Assembly: GCA_964574405.1 (NCBI GenBank)
Contig: CAZNNN010000032.1
Span: forward strand, 1-7,047
Length of the DNA stretch: 7,047 bases
Direction: 5' to 3'
DNA from: JBBAAW01 sp964574405
GTDB taxonomy: Bacteria; Patescibacteriota; WWE3; UBA101185; UBA10185
Shown here: positions 1 through 5,565 of the stretch, in pieces
Layout: every line of letters begins with the position of its first letter
Position numbering within the stretch: position 1 is the stretch's first letter
Made by a program: the position numbers and the translations under genes
The notes under the pieces: model-generated
Seen by the model: the letters and a program-made list of their open reading frames with translations, nothing else
What the model was told of the DNA's origin: nothing
Database searches by the model: none

Positions 1-557
1 TAAAACAAGCTTTTTAAATAATCTAACGCTCTAAAACCTCCGTAGGAGAGCATAATAGCACCGGTTAAGTTAATTAATGCCGAGGTCCAAACATAGCGTT
101 TAACAGGAACTCCGTACATACCCGCCATAATGCTAATAACTTTAGAACCATAAAAAGGAATCATTCTACCTAGGGTTAAAACAGGAATAGAGTTTATAGG
201 CAACCTGCTAAGTCCAAAAGGTAACTTTTTCTTTTCTTTTTCAAACTCTGTGTTTTTGCTGATGCGCGTACCCAAAAAATACTCCACCAGAGCGGCTACA
301 TTATTACCCATCCAGGCAATGGCACTACCGTAGAAAGGTCCGTACATAGCTCCGCAAATAAGGGTTAGTGGATCGGTTGAGATGGGGGTAGGGGCAAAAA
401 GCGCATATAAAAATATTGCCACCGCAGGACCTGCAATGCCGGCTTTTAAGATAATAATTTGTGCATCATGGATGTTTTTAGCTATCAGATAAAGAACTGC
501 CAGACTCAAAACAAGACCAATTACCGAGGTAATGCTTTTAAGGGTTTTTTCTTTCAC
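1..557 (-). CDS. VTT/DedA-like (SNARE-associated) integral membrane protein, 3' end at window edge
   Basis: The minus-strand reading frame is open for 185 codons, and its next codon (TA plus one unseen base) is cut by the window edge, so the gene either stops there or continues slightly. It is strongly hydrophobic, with likely membrane segments at about residues 8-26, 39-56, 66-95 and 155-175. The conserved VTT core is visible: a Gly-rich stretch GAMYGPFYGSAIAWMGNN (69-86), then GRMIPFYGSK (130-139) followed by MAGMYGVPVKRY (144-155), matching the family pattern of Arg and Pro before an AGxxxM helix. A length near 185-200 aa is normal for the family. Known members are DedA/TMEM41/TMEM64-type proteins involved in lipid scrambling and envelope homeostasis; the substrate here cannot be read. 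The GTG at 557 is chosen as start because the next in-frame ATG is about 70 codons in, removing half the core, and because a TATACT box ends 6 nt upstream, implying a leaderless message. It diverges from typA. Confidence 0.75.
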   Translation of the reverse strand, partial: MKEKTLKSITSVIGLVLSLAVLYLIAKNIHDAQIIILKAGIAGPAVAIFLYALFAPTPISTDPLTLICGAMYGPFYGSAIAWMGNNVAALVEYFLGTRISKNTEFEKEKKKLPFGLSRLPINSIPVLTLGRMIPFYGSKVISIMAGMYGVPVKRYVWTSALINLTGAIMLSYGGFRALDYLKSLF

Positions 558-563
558 CTTAAA

Positions 564-569
564 AGTATA
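564..569 (-). promoter_or_regulatory. -10 box of the VTT gene (leaderless promoter)
   Basis: On the minus strand TATACT (5 of 6 consensus) ends 6 nt before the GTG start, so transcription would begin at about the first base of the start codon. The -35 position 17 bp upstream (587-592, CTGGAA) is weak. There is no Shine-Dalgarno sequence. The site lies inside the -35 to ATG interval of typA on the other strand, so the two promoters interleave. Confidence 0.4.
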
Positions 570-577
570 GCGTAACT

Positions 578-607
578 TTGGATTTATTCCAGTATCCGGC
601 GTATAAT
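578..607 (+). promoter_or_regulatory. typA promoter (-35 TTGGAT, -10 TATAAT)
   Basis: A perfect TATAAT lies at 602-607, 18 bp downstream of TTGGAT (578-583), which shares TTG with the -35 consensus. The expected transcription start is about 614, only about 6 nt before the typA ATG at 620, and no Shine-Dalgarno sequence precedes that ATG. The longer reading frame that could begin at TTG 578 would start inside this promoter, which argues against it. Confidence 0.6.
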
Positions 608-619
608 AGCCACTTATCT

Positions 620-2425
620 ATGAACATCCGAAATATAGCCATAATTGCGCATGTTGACCACGGCAAAACCACTATTGTGGATGGGCTGTTAAAACAGTCA
701 AAAACCTTTAGGGACAACGAATTGTACATGACACAAGATCTAATAATGGACTCTAACGATCAGGAGCGAGAACGGGGCATTACCATTTTAGCTAAAAACA
801 TTGCGGTAAACTATAAAGGAACAAAAATTAATATTATTGACACGCCGGGTCACGCAGATTTTGGGGGGGAGGTAGAGCGCACTTTAAACATGGCAGACGG
901 AGCACTTTTAGTGGTGGATGCGCAGGAAGGTCCCATGCCTCAAACTCGCTTTGTTCTTAAAAAAGCTCTTGATTTAGGACTAAAGATTATTGTAATTATC
1001 AATAAAATAGACAAAAAAGACGCGCGGGTAGAAGATACTTTAAATAGAATTCACAACCTCTTTTTGGAGTTAGCTACCCACGAGTCGCAATTGGATATCC
1101 CTATTCTTTACGCCATTGGTAGGGATGGTAAAGCTTGGAAACAAGTTAACGATGCTCGGGTAGATTTTGCACCTATATTTGACGCTATTTTAGAGCATGT
1201 TCCAGCTCCCGTGTCGCACTTAGATGAACCATTTAAAATGTTAATCTCCACCCTAGATTGGGATAATTATAAGGGTAAGTACGCTATTGGCAGAATTACT
1301 CGCGGGACGGTAAAGGCGGGTTTTCAAGCTGTATTGCTATCCACAAACGGTACACAAGAAAAAGTTGTGGTAGAAAAAGTTTTAGTGAGTCAAGGTCTTA
1401 AGAGAGTAGAAGTAGACGAAGGCGTGGCAGGAGATATTGTGTCTTTAACTGGCATTAAAAACGCCTCTATTGGGGATACATTGGCCGATCCTAAAGACGC
1501 AACAGCCTTGCCTACAATTTCTGTGGAAGAACCAACTTTAAGCATTTCTATTGGTCCAAACACTTCTCCGTTTATGGGTAAGGAAGGCAAGTTTTTAACT
1601 GGTAGACAGATTTTAGAACGCATAGAAAAGGAAGTGCAAACAAATATTGCTATGAGATTTAAGGTTACGGAGGACGGGCAATATATGCTTTCCGGCAGGG
1701 GAGAACTTCATTTAAGTGTGTTTTTGGAAACTTTACGGCGTGAGGGTTTTGAGTTAAGTGTTGGTAAGCCCAAGGTAATTACAAAAATGGTAAATGGTGT
1801 GGAGGTGGAACCTGTGGAGGAACTTTGTGTGGATGTTGTAAACGATTACATAGGTGCAGTAAAAAGCGAGCTAGGCAGAAGGCGAGCCGTGCTAACTTTG
1901 CAAGAAGACCTTACAGAAACTTCTACCAGACTCACTTACGAGATTACTACCCGCGGAATTTTGGGTTTGCGCGGTACACTTTTAACCCTTTCTAAAGGTA
2001 CAGCGGTAATTAATTCTATTTTCTTGCGACATGAAAAGCAGGGTGCGCCCATAGCTAAACTTAGAAAAGGCGCTATCATTGTCTCTTCCACGGGCAAAGC
2101 GGTGGCTCACGGCTTGGTGGTGGCGCACGATAAAGGTCCGGTTTATATTCCTCCTCAAACTATGGTGTACCAGGGCATGATTGTGGGGCTTAACGCTCGT
2201 GATGAGGATATGGAGGTAAATGTATGCAAAGAAAAGCAACTTACTAACAACCGTTCCGTGGGTGAAGAGGGCATTGTTTTACCTCCGCATACAGAAATGA
2301 GTTTAGAGCAATGTTTGGAGTTTTTGGAGGACGACGAGCTTTTAGAAGTTACGCCCTTAAGTTTACGACTTAGAAAAAAGATTTTAGACCCCAACCAACG
2401 GCGTAGGTTGCAGAACAAAGGCTAA
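620..2425 (+). CDS. typA: Translational GTPase TypA/BipA
   Basis: This is a ribosome-associated GTPase of the EF-G/LepA class, known in other bacteria for 50S subunit assembly and stress or cold growth. The product is 601 aa, the usual family length. The G domain shows G1 AHVDHGKTT (10-18), the switch I segment RERGITI (50-56), G3 DTPGH (74-78) and G4 NKID (128-131). G5 is AIGRDG (165-170) rather than the more usual SA(L/K) form. A beta-barrel domain II follows (about 200-290), then an EF-G III-like domain (about 305-385, including GRGELHLSVFLETLRREG), an EF-G V-like domain (about 395-475, with LGRRRAVL), and the TypA-specific C-terminal domain with GIVLPPHTEMSLEQCLEFLEDDELLEVTP near 560-590 in shortened form. 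The start at ATG 620 is preferred over TTG 578 because TATAAT lies between them and because the protein then begins with MNIRNIAIIAHVDHGKT, a standard TypA N-terminus. The 3' end overlaps dus by 42 bp in convergent orientation. Confidence 0.96.
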   Translation: MNIRNIAIIAHVDHGKTTIVDGLLKQSKTFRDNELYMTQDLIMDSNDQERERGITILAKNIAVNYKGTKINIIDTPGHADFGGEVERTLNMADGALLVVDAQEGPMPQTRFVLKKALDLGLKIIVIINKIDKKDARVEDTLNRIHNLFLELATHESQLDIPILYAIGRDGKAWKQVNDARVDFAPIFDAILEHVPAPVSHLDEPFKMLISTLDWDNYKGKYAIGRITRGTVKAGFQAVLLSTNGTQEKVVVEKVLVSQGLKRVEVDEGVAGDIVSLTGIKNASIGDTLADPKDATALPTISVEEPTLSISIGPNTSPFMGKEGKFLTGRQILERIEKEVQTNIAMRFKVTEDGQYMLSGRGELHLSVFLETLRREGFELSVGKPKVITKMVNGVEVEPVEELCVDVVNDYIGAVKSELGRRRAVLTLQEDLTETSTRLTYEITTRGILGLRGTLLTLSKGTAVINSIFLRHEKQGAPIAKLRKGAIIVSSTGKAVAHGLVVAHDKGPVYIPPQTMVYQGMIVGLNARDEDMEVNVCKEKQLTNNRSVGEEGIVLPPHTEMSLEQCLEFLEDDELLEVTPLSLRLRKKILDPNQRRRLQNKG

Positions 2426-3346
2426 TTCCTCGTAATTTTTGCAGACCATTAATTGGATTCGCAAATTGTCTGCCCCAACAAAATCTCTCACATAAACTTT
2501 AAAGAATTTTTTCATAATGTTAAAGTTTTTGGTTTTGCCCCAAGTTTCGCTAAAAAGCTTGGTATGCCTTATTAACAAACCAAGATATTTTTCTGTGCTA
2601 TGAACCAGAGCCTCACTATTTTTCTCAAAAACCCACGGATTTTGGAAGATGGCTCTTCCCATCATTACGCCGTCTACCCCATAAGTTTTGTGTTTTTCTA
2701 GCACCTCCTTGTAACTTGTTACATCGCCATTGCCAATTAGCAACGCCTTTGGATTTATGGCATTTTTAAGTTCTACTGCTTGGCCTATTTCTTCCCAATT
2801 GGCAGGGTTTTTAGAGTCCTTAGCGTTTCGCCCGTGCAGTATTAGCGCATCGATATTTTTTGACAGGAGAAAAGATAGCCACTCTTTGGTTGACCCCTGA
2901 TCCGTAGCCAGCCTTGTTTTTACGCTTAAAGGCAAATTTGGTGCACCTTTTTTTACCGCATCAAGTAGTTCTCCTGCTAACTTATAATTACCTATTAAGG
3001 CAGAACCGGATTTTTTCTTTATAACTCCTTTATCTGGACAACCCATGTTAATATCGATTCCATCAAACCCCAGTTCCGCAATATATTTACCCGCTTTTTC
3101 AAAGTTTTCCGGGGTGGCACCCCATATTTGGGCTACAATAGAGCGTTGATACTCTGAAAAGCGCAGTTTTCTTATTACTTTATCGTGACCTCGTGAAAAA
3201 AGCCCGTCTGTGCTGGTGAATTCTGTAAATATAACATCTGGCTTGGCGGTAGTGGCAACAATTTCTCTAAACACAAAATCTGTTACATCATCCATGGGGG
3301 CAAGAGCAGTTATTGGTGTTTTTAATGTTTTCCAGAAATTAGCCAT
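2384..3346 (-). CDS. dus: tRNA-dihydrouridine synthase (Dus family)
   Basis: This is an FMN enzyme that reduces specific uridines in the tRNA D-loop to dihydrouridine, using NADPH. The 320-aa product has the full family pattern: APMDDVTDFVFR (16-27) at the start of the TIM barrel, VAQIWGATPE (71-80), NMGCPDKGV (100-108) with the catalytic Cys103, VKTR (142-145) with the flavin-contacting Lys143, HGR with His171, IGNGDV (204-209), and GVDGVMMGRAIFQNPWVF (223-240) at the phosphate-binding end. A helical tRNA-binding C-terminal domain covers about 250-320. The ATG at 3346 gives a standard N-terminus; no Shine-Dalgarno sequence precedes it (CACC only). A single Dus of this form is usually annotated as DusB, but the subfamily cannot be fixed by eye. 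It lies downstream of tRNA-Gln on the same strand, separated by an insertion-like segment with a terminator-like hairpin. Its last 14 codons overlap the end of typA. Confidence 0.96.
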   Translation of the reverse strand: MANFWKTLKTPITALAPMDDVTDFVFREIVATTAKPDVIFTEFTSTDGLFSRGHDKVIRKLRFSEYQRSIVAQIWGATPENFEKAGKYIAELGFDGIDINMGCPDKGVIKKKSGSALIGNYKLAGELLDAVKKGAPNLPLSVKTRLATDQGSTKEWLSFLLSKNIDALILHGRNAKDSKNPANWEEIGQAVELKNAINPKALLIGNGDVTSYKEVLEKHKTYGVDGVMMGRAIFQNPWVFEKNSEALVHSTEKYLGLLIRHTKLFSETWGKTKNFNIMKKFFKVYVRDFVGADNLRIQLMVCKNYEELAFVLQPTPLVGV

Positions 3347-3354
3347 GGTGATTA

Positions 3355-3377
3355 CTTGGCTGGGGAGCTAGGACTCG
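3355..3377 (-). repeat. Direct-repeat copy of the tRNA-Gln 3' end (att-like, distal copy)
   Basis: These 23 bases are identical to 3505-3527. On the minus strand the copy runs from the T-loop (CGAGTCC) through the 3' acceptor strand, discriminator and CCA, plus 2 further bases. Identity stops abruptly on the T-loop side: GTCACGC follows here on the plus strand, where AACCTAG follows in the true tRNA. This is not a tRNA gene, because the 5' two thirds is absent. It ends 8 bp upstream of the dus start codon. Confidence 0.9.
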
Positions 3378-3456
3378 GTCACGCATAAAATTCTGCTGAA
3401 TTTTTGCGCTACCCCGGCTCGGCACCGTCGTGCCTGCGCCATTCTCGTCCTATCTC
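3365..3456 (-). other. GC-rich nested inverted-repeat element (structured RNA or small mobile remnant)
   Basis: Reading the minus strand, GAGATAGGAC (3456-3447) can pair with GTCCTAGCTC (3374-3365), giving nine pairs and one A-G mismatch. Inside are a GGCAC/GTGCC hairpin with a 4-nt loop (3434-3421) and an 11-bp hairpin with one bulged T: arms 3408-3398 and 3393-3382, loop 3397-3394. G+C over 3378-3450 is about 58%, well above the flanking genes. The 3' arm of the outer stem lies within the duplicated tRNA-Gln end. The block contains a 24-codon minus-strand frame from ATG 3442 to TAG 3368 beginning MAQARRC, which I do not call a gene. It could be a miniature element, a leader RNA for dus, or both. 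I do not recognise it as a known RNA family. Confidence 0.5.
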
Positions 3457-3462
3457 AACAAA

Positions 3463-3504
3463 GAAAAATGTCCGTAAATTCTAGTCGAACTTACGGTCAT
3501 TTTC
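3463..3504 (-). terminator. Terminator-like hairpin after tRNA-Gln
   Basis: Arms 3504-3491 (GAAAATGACCGTAA on the minus strand) and 3477-3463 pair over about 13 bp with one mismatch, around a 13-nt loop. The downstream arm runs into ATTTTTCTTTG, a U-rich tract. The stem begins just after the tRNA-Gln CCA end, where a tRNA transcript would be expected to terminate. The stem is AT-rich with only a short GC core, so strength is uncertain. If it works, it would cut dus off from the tRNA-Gln promoter. Confidence 0.5.
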
Positions 3505-3527
3505 CTTGGCTGGGGAGCTAGGACTCG
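3505..3527 (-). repeat. Direct-repeat copy at the 3' end of the functional tRNA-Gln (att-like, proximal copy)
   Basis: This is the copy that lies inside the intact tRNA gene, 150 bp from the identical 23-base copy at 3355-3377. The shared segment starts in the T-loop and extends through the acceptor stem and CCA, the segment used as attachment site by many tyrosine recombinases that integrate into tRNA genes. Confidence 0.9.
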
Positions 3528-3581
3528 AACCTAGAATATTTGCCTTCAAAGGGCAATGTCCTGCCATTAGACGACTCCCCA
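3507..3581 (-). tRNA. tRNA-Gln (anticodon TTG), CCA encoded
   Basis: A complete 75-nt cloverleaf is present: acceptor TGGGGAG paired with CTCCCCA (7 of 7), D-stem GTC/GAC, anticodon stem TTGCC/GGCAA with loop CTTTGAA (anticodon TTG, reading CAA), and T-stem CTAGG/CCTAG with loop TTCGAGT. The U1-A72 start with a G discriminator is typical of bacterial tRNA-Gln. The CCA is in the DNA (3509-3507). The gene has its own TATAAT box about 30 bp upstream. Its 3' end is duplicated 150 bp downstream. Confidence 0.96.
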
Positions 3582-3611
3582 TAATTATCGCTATGAATTG
3601 ATGACCAGCGT

Positions 3612-3640
3612 ATTATAGCTTGTTTTTAGTTTTGAATCAC
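3612..3640 (-). promoter_or_regulatory. Promoter of tRNA-Gln
   Basis: On the minus strand a perfect TATAAT (3617-3612) sits 17 bp after GTGATT (3640-3635), a weak -35. The predicted start near 3605 leaves a leader of about 24 nt before the mature tRNA. The -35 overlaps the last codons of the glycosidase-like gene, so tRNA-Gln can be expressed independently of it. Confidence 0.6.
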
Positions 3641-4666
3641 AGCTTTGGCAGTTTCCCAGTAAAACGGGTTGTTATTAACCTCTTTTTCCCACAACCACCA
3701 CTCCGCACCCCAAAAATAAATATTGTTAAACCCGCTTTTTTGAGCGTAACTAATAGTTTCTAAAAATTGCTGCTTGGACATACTTTTTTGCTTCTCTTCC
3801 TCTGTTAGTTTGGAATTTATCACAGGACCCCACGGTTCACCCTGTAACTCTGTAACAATAATTTTTTCCACCGGTACGCCAGTTAGCACCGCCTTTACTT
3901 TGTAAGTCCAATGGGCAAGCGGGTAATTGAAATAAAAAAATTTGTACCAAGTTCGTCTGTACATAGAAATGCCCAAATAGTCGCCAAGTAGATAGTCTGG
4001 TCGCCAAAAACCGCCCTCACCGCCATCTTGAATCATTATAGGTCGCGCATCCAAACTCTTTACCACTGCCACCTCTTTTTCCACTGTTTCTTTAGTTTGT
4101 TTTTGACAGTCGCCAAACGGATACATGGGCTCGTTTTCCACCTGCCACATAAAAATATTAGCGTAACTTTTAAGCTGATTGGTGGTAGTTTCAATATATT
4201 TTAACAGCGCATCCTCTTTAAATTGATTATCCGTACTTTGTTTCCACCAATTAGGTTCGTGACATTCCGGGTAGCGAAGAACCTTTCTTCCCATAGTTAA
4301 AATAACCTTAACATCTCGTTTTTTAGCCTCGTCAAGTTGCCAGATAATATCGCTATAATTATAGTTTGATATTTGGGGTTCGGAAATATCCCAGTAAACC
4401 ACCAATCGTGCATATTTAGGTTTTAAATCGTCCAAAATTTGGGTGTACGACTTTTTCCAATCTAAACCAAGCTCCGTAGCATACTTTTGGCTAAAATTTA
4501 CTCCATAATTTATGTGCGTGGCGGGTTTGGGACGAACAAAATAAAAAAAGACTAAAGGTGAAACAATCGCTAATGCTAAACCGATGGTTACTAACTGGAC
4601 GGCTTTAAGAGCAAAAATCCTACCAAAAAGTTTAATTGCGTACCCAAATTGTTTGGCAAGCGTCAT
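3626..4666 (-). CDS. Membrane-anchored clan GH-A glycosidase-like protein
   Basis: The 346-aa product has a short basic N-terminal tail and one membrane segment at about 22-44 (VQLVTIGLALAIVSPLVFF), followed by an extracytoplasmic TIM-barrel domain. The barrel carries the clan GH-A signature: WQVENEP (174-180) with Glu179 as the likely acid/base, and IIVTELQGEPW (269-279) with Glu273 as the likely nucleophile, then YFWGAEWWLW (317-326) with the aromatic residues that line sugar sites near strand 8. Early barrel features are NYGVNFS (53-59) and RLVVYW (87-92). It resembles the GH5-like cellulase group without a clear family assignment, and the substrate is unknown. There is no cleavage motif after the membrane segment, so it probably stays tethered outside the membrane. 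The ATG at 4666 is 21 nt after the tRNA-Val CCA and has no Shine-Dalgarno; a TATAAA (4675-4670) very close to the ATG is a weak promoter candidate. A related partial gene lies at the right edge of the window. Confidence 0.75.
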   Translation of the reverse strand: MTLAKQFGYAIKLFGRIFALKAVQLVTIGLALAIVSPLVFFYFVRPKPATHINYGVNFSQKYATELGLDWKKSYTQILDDLKPKYARLVVYWDISEPQISNYNYSDIIWQLDEAKKRDVKVILTMGRKVLRYPECHEPNWWKQSTDNQFKEDALLKYIETTTNQLKSYANIFMWQVENEPMYPFGDCQKQTKETVEKEVAVVKSLDARPIMIQDGGEGGFWRPDYLLGDYLGISMYRRTWYKFFYFNYPLAHWTYKVKAVLTGVPVEKIIVTELQGEPWGPVINSKLTEEEKQKSMSKQQFLETISYAQKSGFNNIYFWGAEWWLWEKEVNNNPFYWETAKAVIQN

Positions 4667-4687
4667 GAATTTATACTATCACTAACT

Positions 4688-4764
4688 TGGTGGGCGATAC
4701 AGGGATCGAACCTGTGACCTCTTGGATGTAAACCAAGCGCTCTAACCAGCTGAGCTAATCGCCC
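4688..4764 (-). tRNA. tRNA-Val (anticodon TAC), CCA encoded
   Basis: A complete 77-nt cloverleaf: acceptor GGGCGAT/ATCGCCC (7 of 7), D-arm TTAGCTCAGCTGGTTAGAGC, anticodon stem CTTGG/CCAAG with loop TTTACAT (anticodon TAC, reading GTA), T-stem ACAGG/CCTGT with the consensus loop TTCGATC, and A discriminator followed by encoded CCA. It is 21 nt upstream of the glycosidase-like gene on the same strand, with no terminator between them, so co-transcription is likely. Confidence 0.97.
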
Positions 4765-4778
4765 CAAAATGTGGAAGT

Positions 4779-4808
4779 ATTATAGCGTATTATTCCAGGT
4801 TAGCCCAA
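4779..4808 (-). promoter_or_regulatory. Promoter of tRNA-Val
   Basis: On the minus strand a perfect TATAAT (4784-4779) lies 18 bp after TTGGGC (4808-4803). The predicted start is about 8 nt before the mature tRNA. The -35 overlaps the end of the EamA remnant (stop at 4802-4800), so this spacing predates or survived the loss of that gene. Confidence 0.55.
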
Positions 4809-4922
4809 AGCTACCAAAATGACTCCTATAACTATAGTTAGACCACCGATGATGGTTTTGATGGACAGTTTTTCACCCAAAATTATAATGGCAAGGAGTA
4901 GCGTAAAGCATAGAAAATCCAG
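4800..4922 (-). pseudogene. 3' remnant of an EamA/DMT-type transporter gene
   Basis: Directly after the hepT stop codon the minus strand encodes 40 residues and a TAA. They include TLLLAIIILGEKLSIKTIIG and then GLTIVIGVILVALG. This is the typical last part of an EamA-domain (drug/metabolite transporter) protein: a membrane helix ending in LGE, a short loop with a basic residue, and a final Gly-rich helix that begins IGG and ends a few residues before the stop. No start codon is available beyond a CTG and there is no room for the other eight helices, so the gene is truncated at its 5' end. The fragment happens to be in the same frame as hepT, separated by that one TAA. The sequence itself is undamaged, which suggests recent truncation. 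Confidence 0.7.
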
Positions 4923-5276
4923 TTATTTGTCATCAGTATGTTTAGCTAAAATTTTGTTAACAATTATACTCAGTGTTGGTAAATCGTTATGGATTGTTTT
5001 CCACAATTCGTCGATATCGACCATATTGTATTCGTGGATAAGAAAATTCCGCATGGAAATAGCTTCTCTAAACGGCAGTTCCCCGTGCTCGAGTAGAAAG
5101 TCATCGCTTAATCTGTTCATGGCTTCTCCGATTATCTCCATTTGCCTAATTACCGCATCCTGAGTTTTATTGTCGTTAACAAAATCTATATAATCTACAT
5201 TAAGAAGATACACATTGAGTATCCACTCAAGCGAGTTTTGAATGTCTTTAATATATAAAAGGTTATCTTTCGTCAT
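4923..5276 (-). CDS. hepT: HepT-like HEPN toxin (DUF86 family ribonuclease)
   Basis: The 117-aa all-helical protein of the DUF86/HepT family is the toxin half of a MntA-HepT (MNT-HEPN) module. The catalytic HEPN motif RX4HXY is present as RNFLIHEY, with Arg76, His81 and Tyr83. Upstream, VIRQMEIIGEAMNRLS (42-57) is the conserved helix of the family, and the length is normal. Characterised HepT proteins are dimeric metal-independent RNases, some of which cut tRNA; the partner MntA inactivates them by adding AMP to the motif tyrosine. All three motif residues are present, so this copy looks active in principle. The start ATG (5276) lies inside the 3' end of mntA with a 14-nt overlap (ATGACGAAAGATAA), which implies coupled translation. 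The target cannot be read from sequence, though three tRNA genes lie close by. An EamA remnant begins right after its stop. Confidence 0.92.
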   Translation of the reverse strand: MTKDNLLYIKDIQNSLEWILNVYLLNVDYIDFVNDNKTQDAVIRQMEIIGEAMNRLSDDFLLEHGELPFREAISMRNFLIHEYNMVDIDELWKTIHNDLPTLSIIVNKILAKHTDDK

Positions 5277-5553
5277 ATATAGTTACAGCATCTCTCATAA
5301 TGTAGGGTTTTCTGTTTGGTTTAATATTTTTGTATGAAACCAGATCCACTTCTTTGTTAAGAGTATCCTGTAAGTTTAATAGTACTCGGGCTTTTTCAAA
5401 ATAAGACTGGGTTTCCTTAAAATTCACCAGCAAATCAACATCGCTATCTTCGTGGTAGTCGCCACGCGCGTAGGATCCAAAGAGAGCCAAGTAGTCAATG
5501 CCCGCATTTCTGCATATTGTTGTCACTTTTTGTAAATCTGTTGATTTTAACAT
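5263..5553 (-). CDS. mntA: MntA-like minimal nucleotidyltransferase antitoxin
   Basis: The 96-aa protein has the MNT nucleotidyltransferase signature LFGSYARGDYHEDSDVDLLV (24-43), that is GSX10DXD with Gly26, Ser27, Asp38 and Asp40. A third carboxylate, Asp70 in NKEVDLVS, completes the metal-binding triad. In characterised pairs MntA neutralises HepT by transferring AMP from ATP to the HEPN-motif tyrosine. Here it precedes and overlaps hepT, giving antitoxin-first order. Its ATG (5553) is only 9 nt after the stop of the pseudouridine synthase gene, so read-through from that gene is likely, but a TAAAAT box at the junction could also start a leaderless message. There is no Shine-Dalgarno sequence. 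Confidence 0.93.
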   Translation of the reverse strand: MLKSTDLQKVTTICRNAGIDYLALFGSYARGDYHEDSDVDLLVNFKETQSYFEKARVLLNLQDTLNKEVDLVSYKNIKPNRKPYIMRDAVTIYDER

Positions 5554-5559
5554 GAGGCT

Positions 5560-5565
5560 ATTTTA
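5560..5565 (-). promoter_or_regulatory. Candidate -10 box of mntA-hepT
   Basis: TAAAAT (5 of 6 consensus) on the minus strand ends 6 nt before the mntA ATG, the same spacing as for the VTT gene. It overlaps the stop codon of the upstream gene. No convincing -35 is visible at 16-18 bp. Confidence 0.3.

Noticed and set aside
578..619. 14-codon N-terminal extension of typA from TTG 578
   Set aside because: It starts in the -35 region and contains the TATAAT box; the standard TypA N-terminus begins at ATG 620.
1390..2418. Several minus-strand open frames inside typA
   Set aside because: They are shadows of the well-conserved typA coding sequence, with no domain signal.
3368..3442. 24-codon minus-strand frame beginning MAQARRC in the hairpin block
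   Set aside because: It is very short, overlaps all the inverted-repeat arms, ends in tRNA-derived sequence and has no ribosome binding site; the structure explains the sequence better.
4819..5163. Plus-strand open frame of 114 codons
   Set aside because: It lies opposite hepT and the EamA remnant, with Ser/Ile-rich low-information sequence and no family features.
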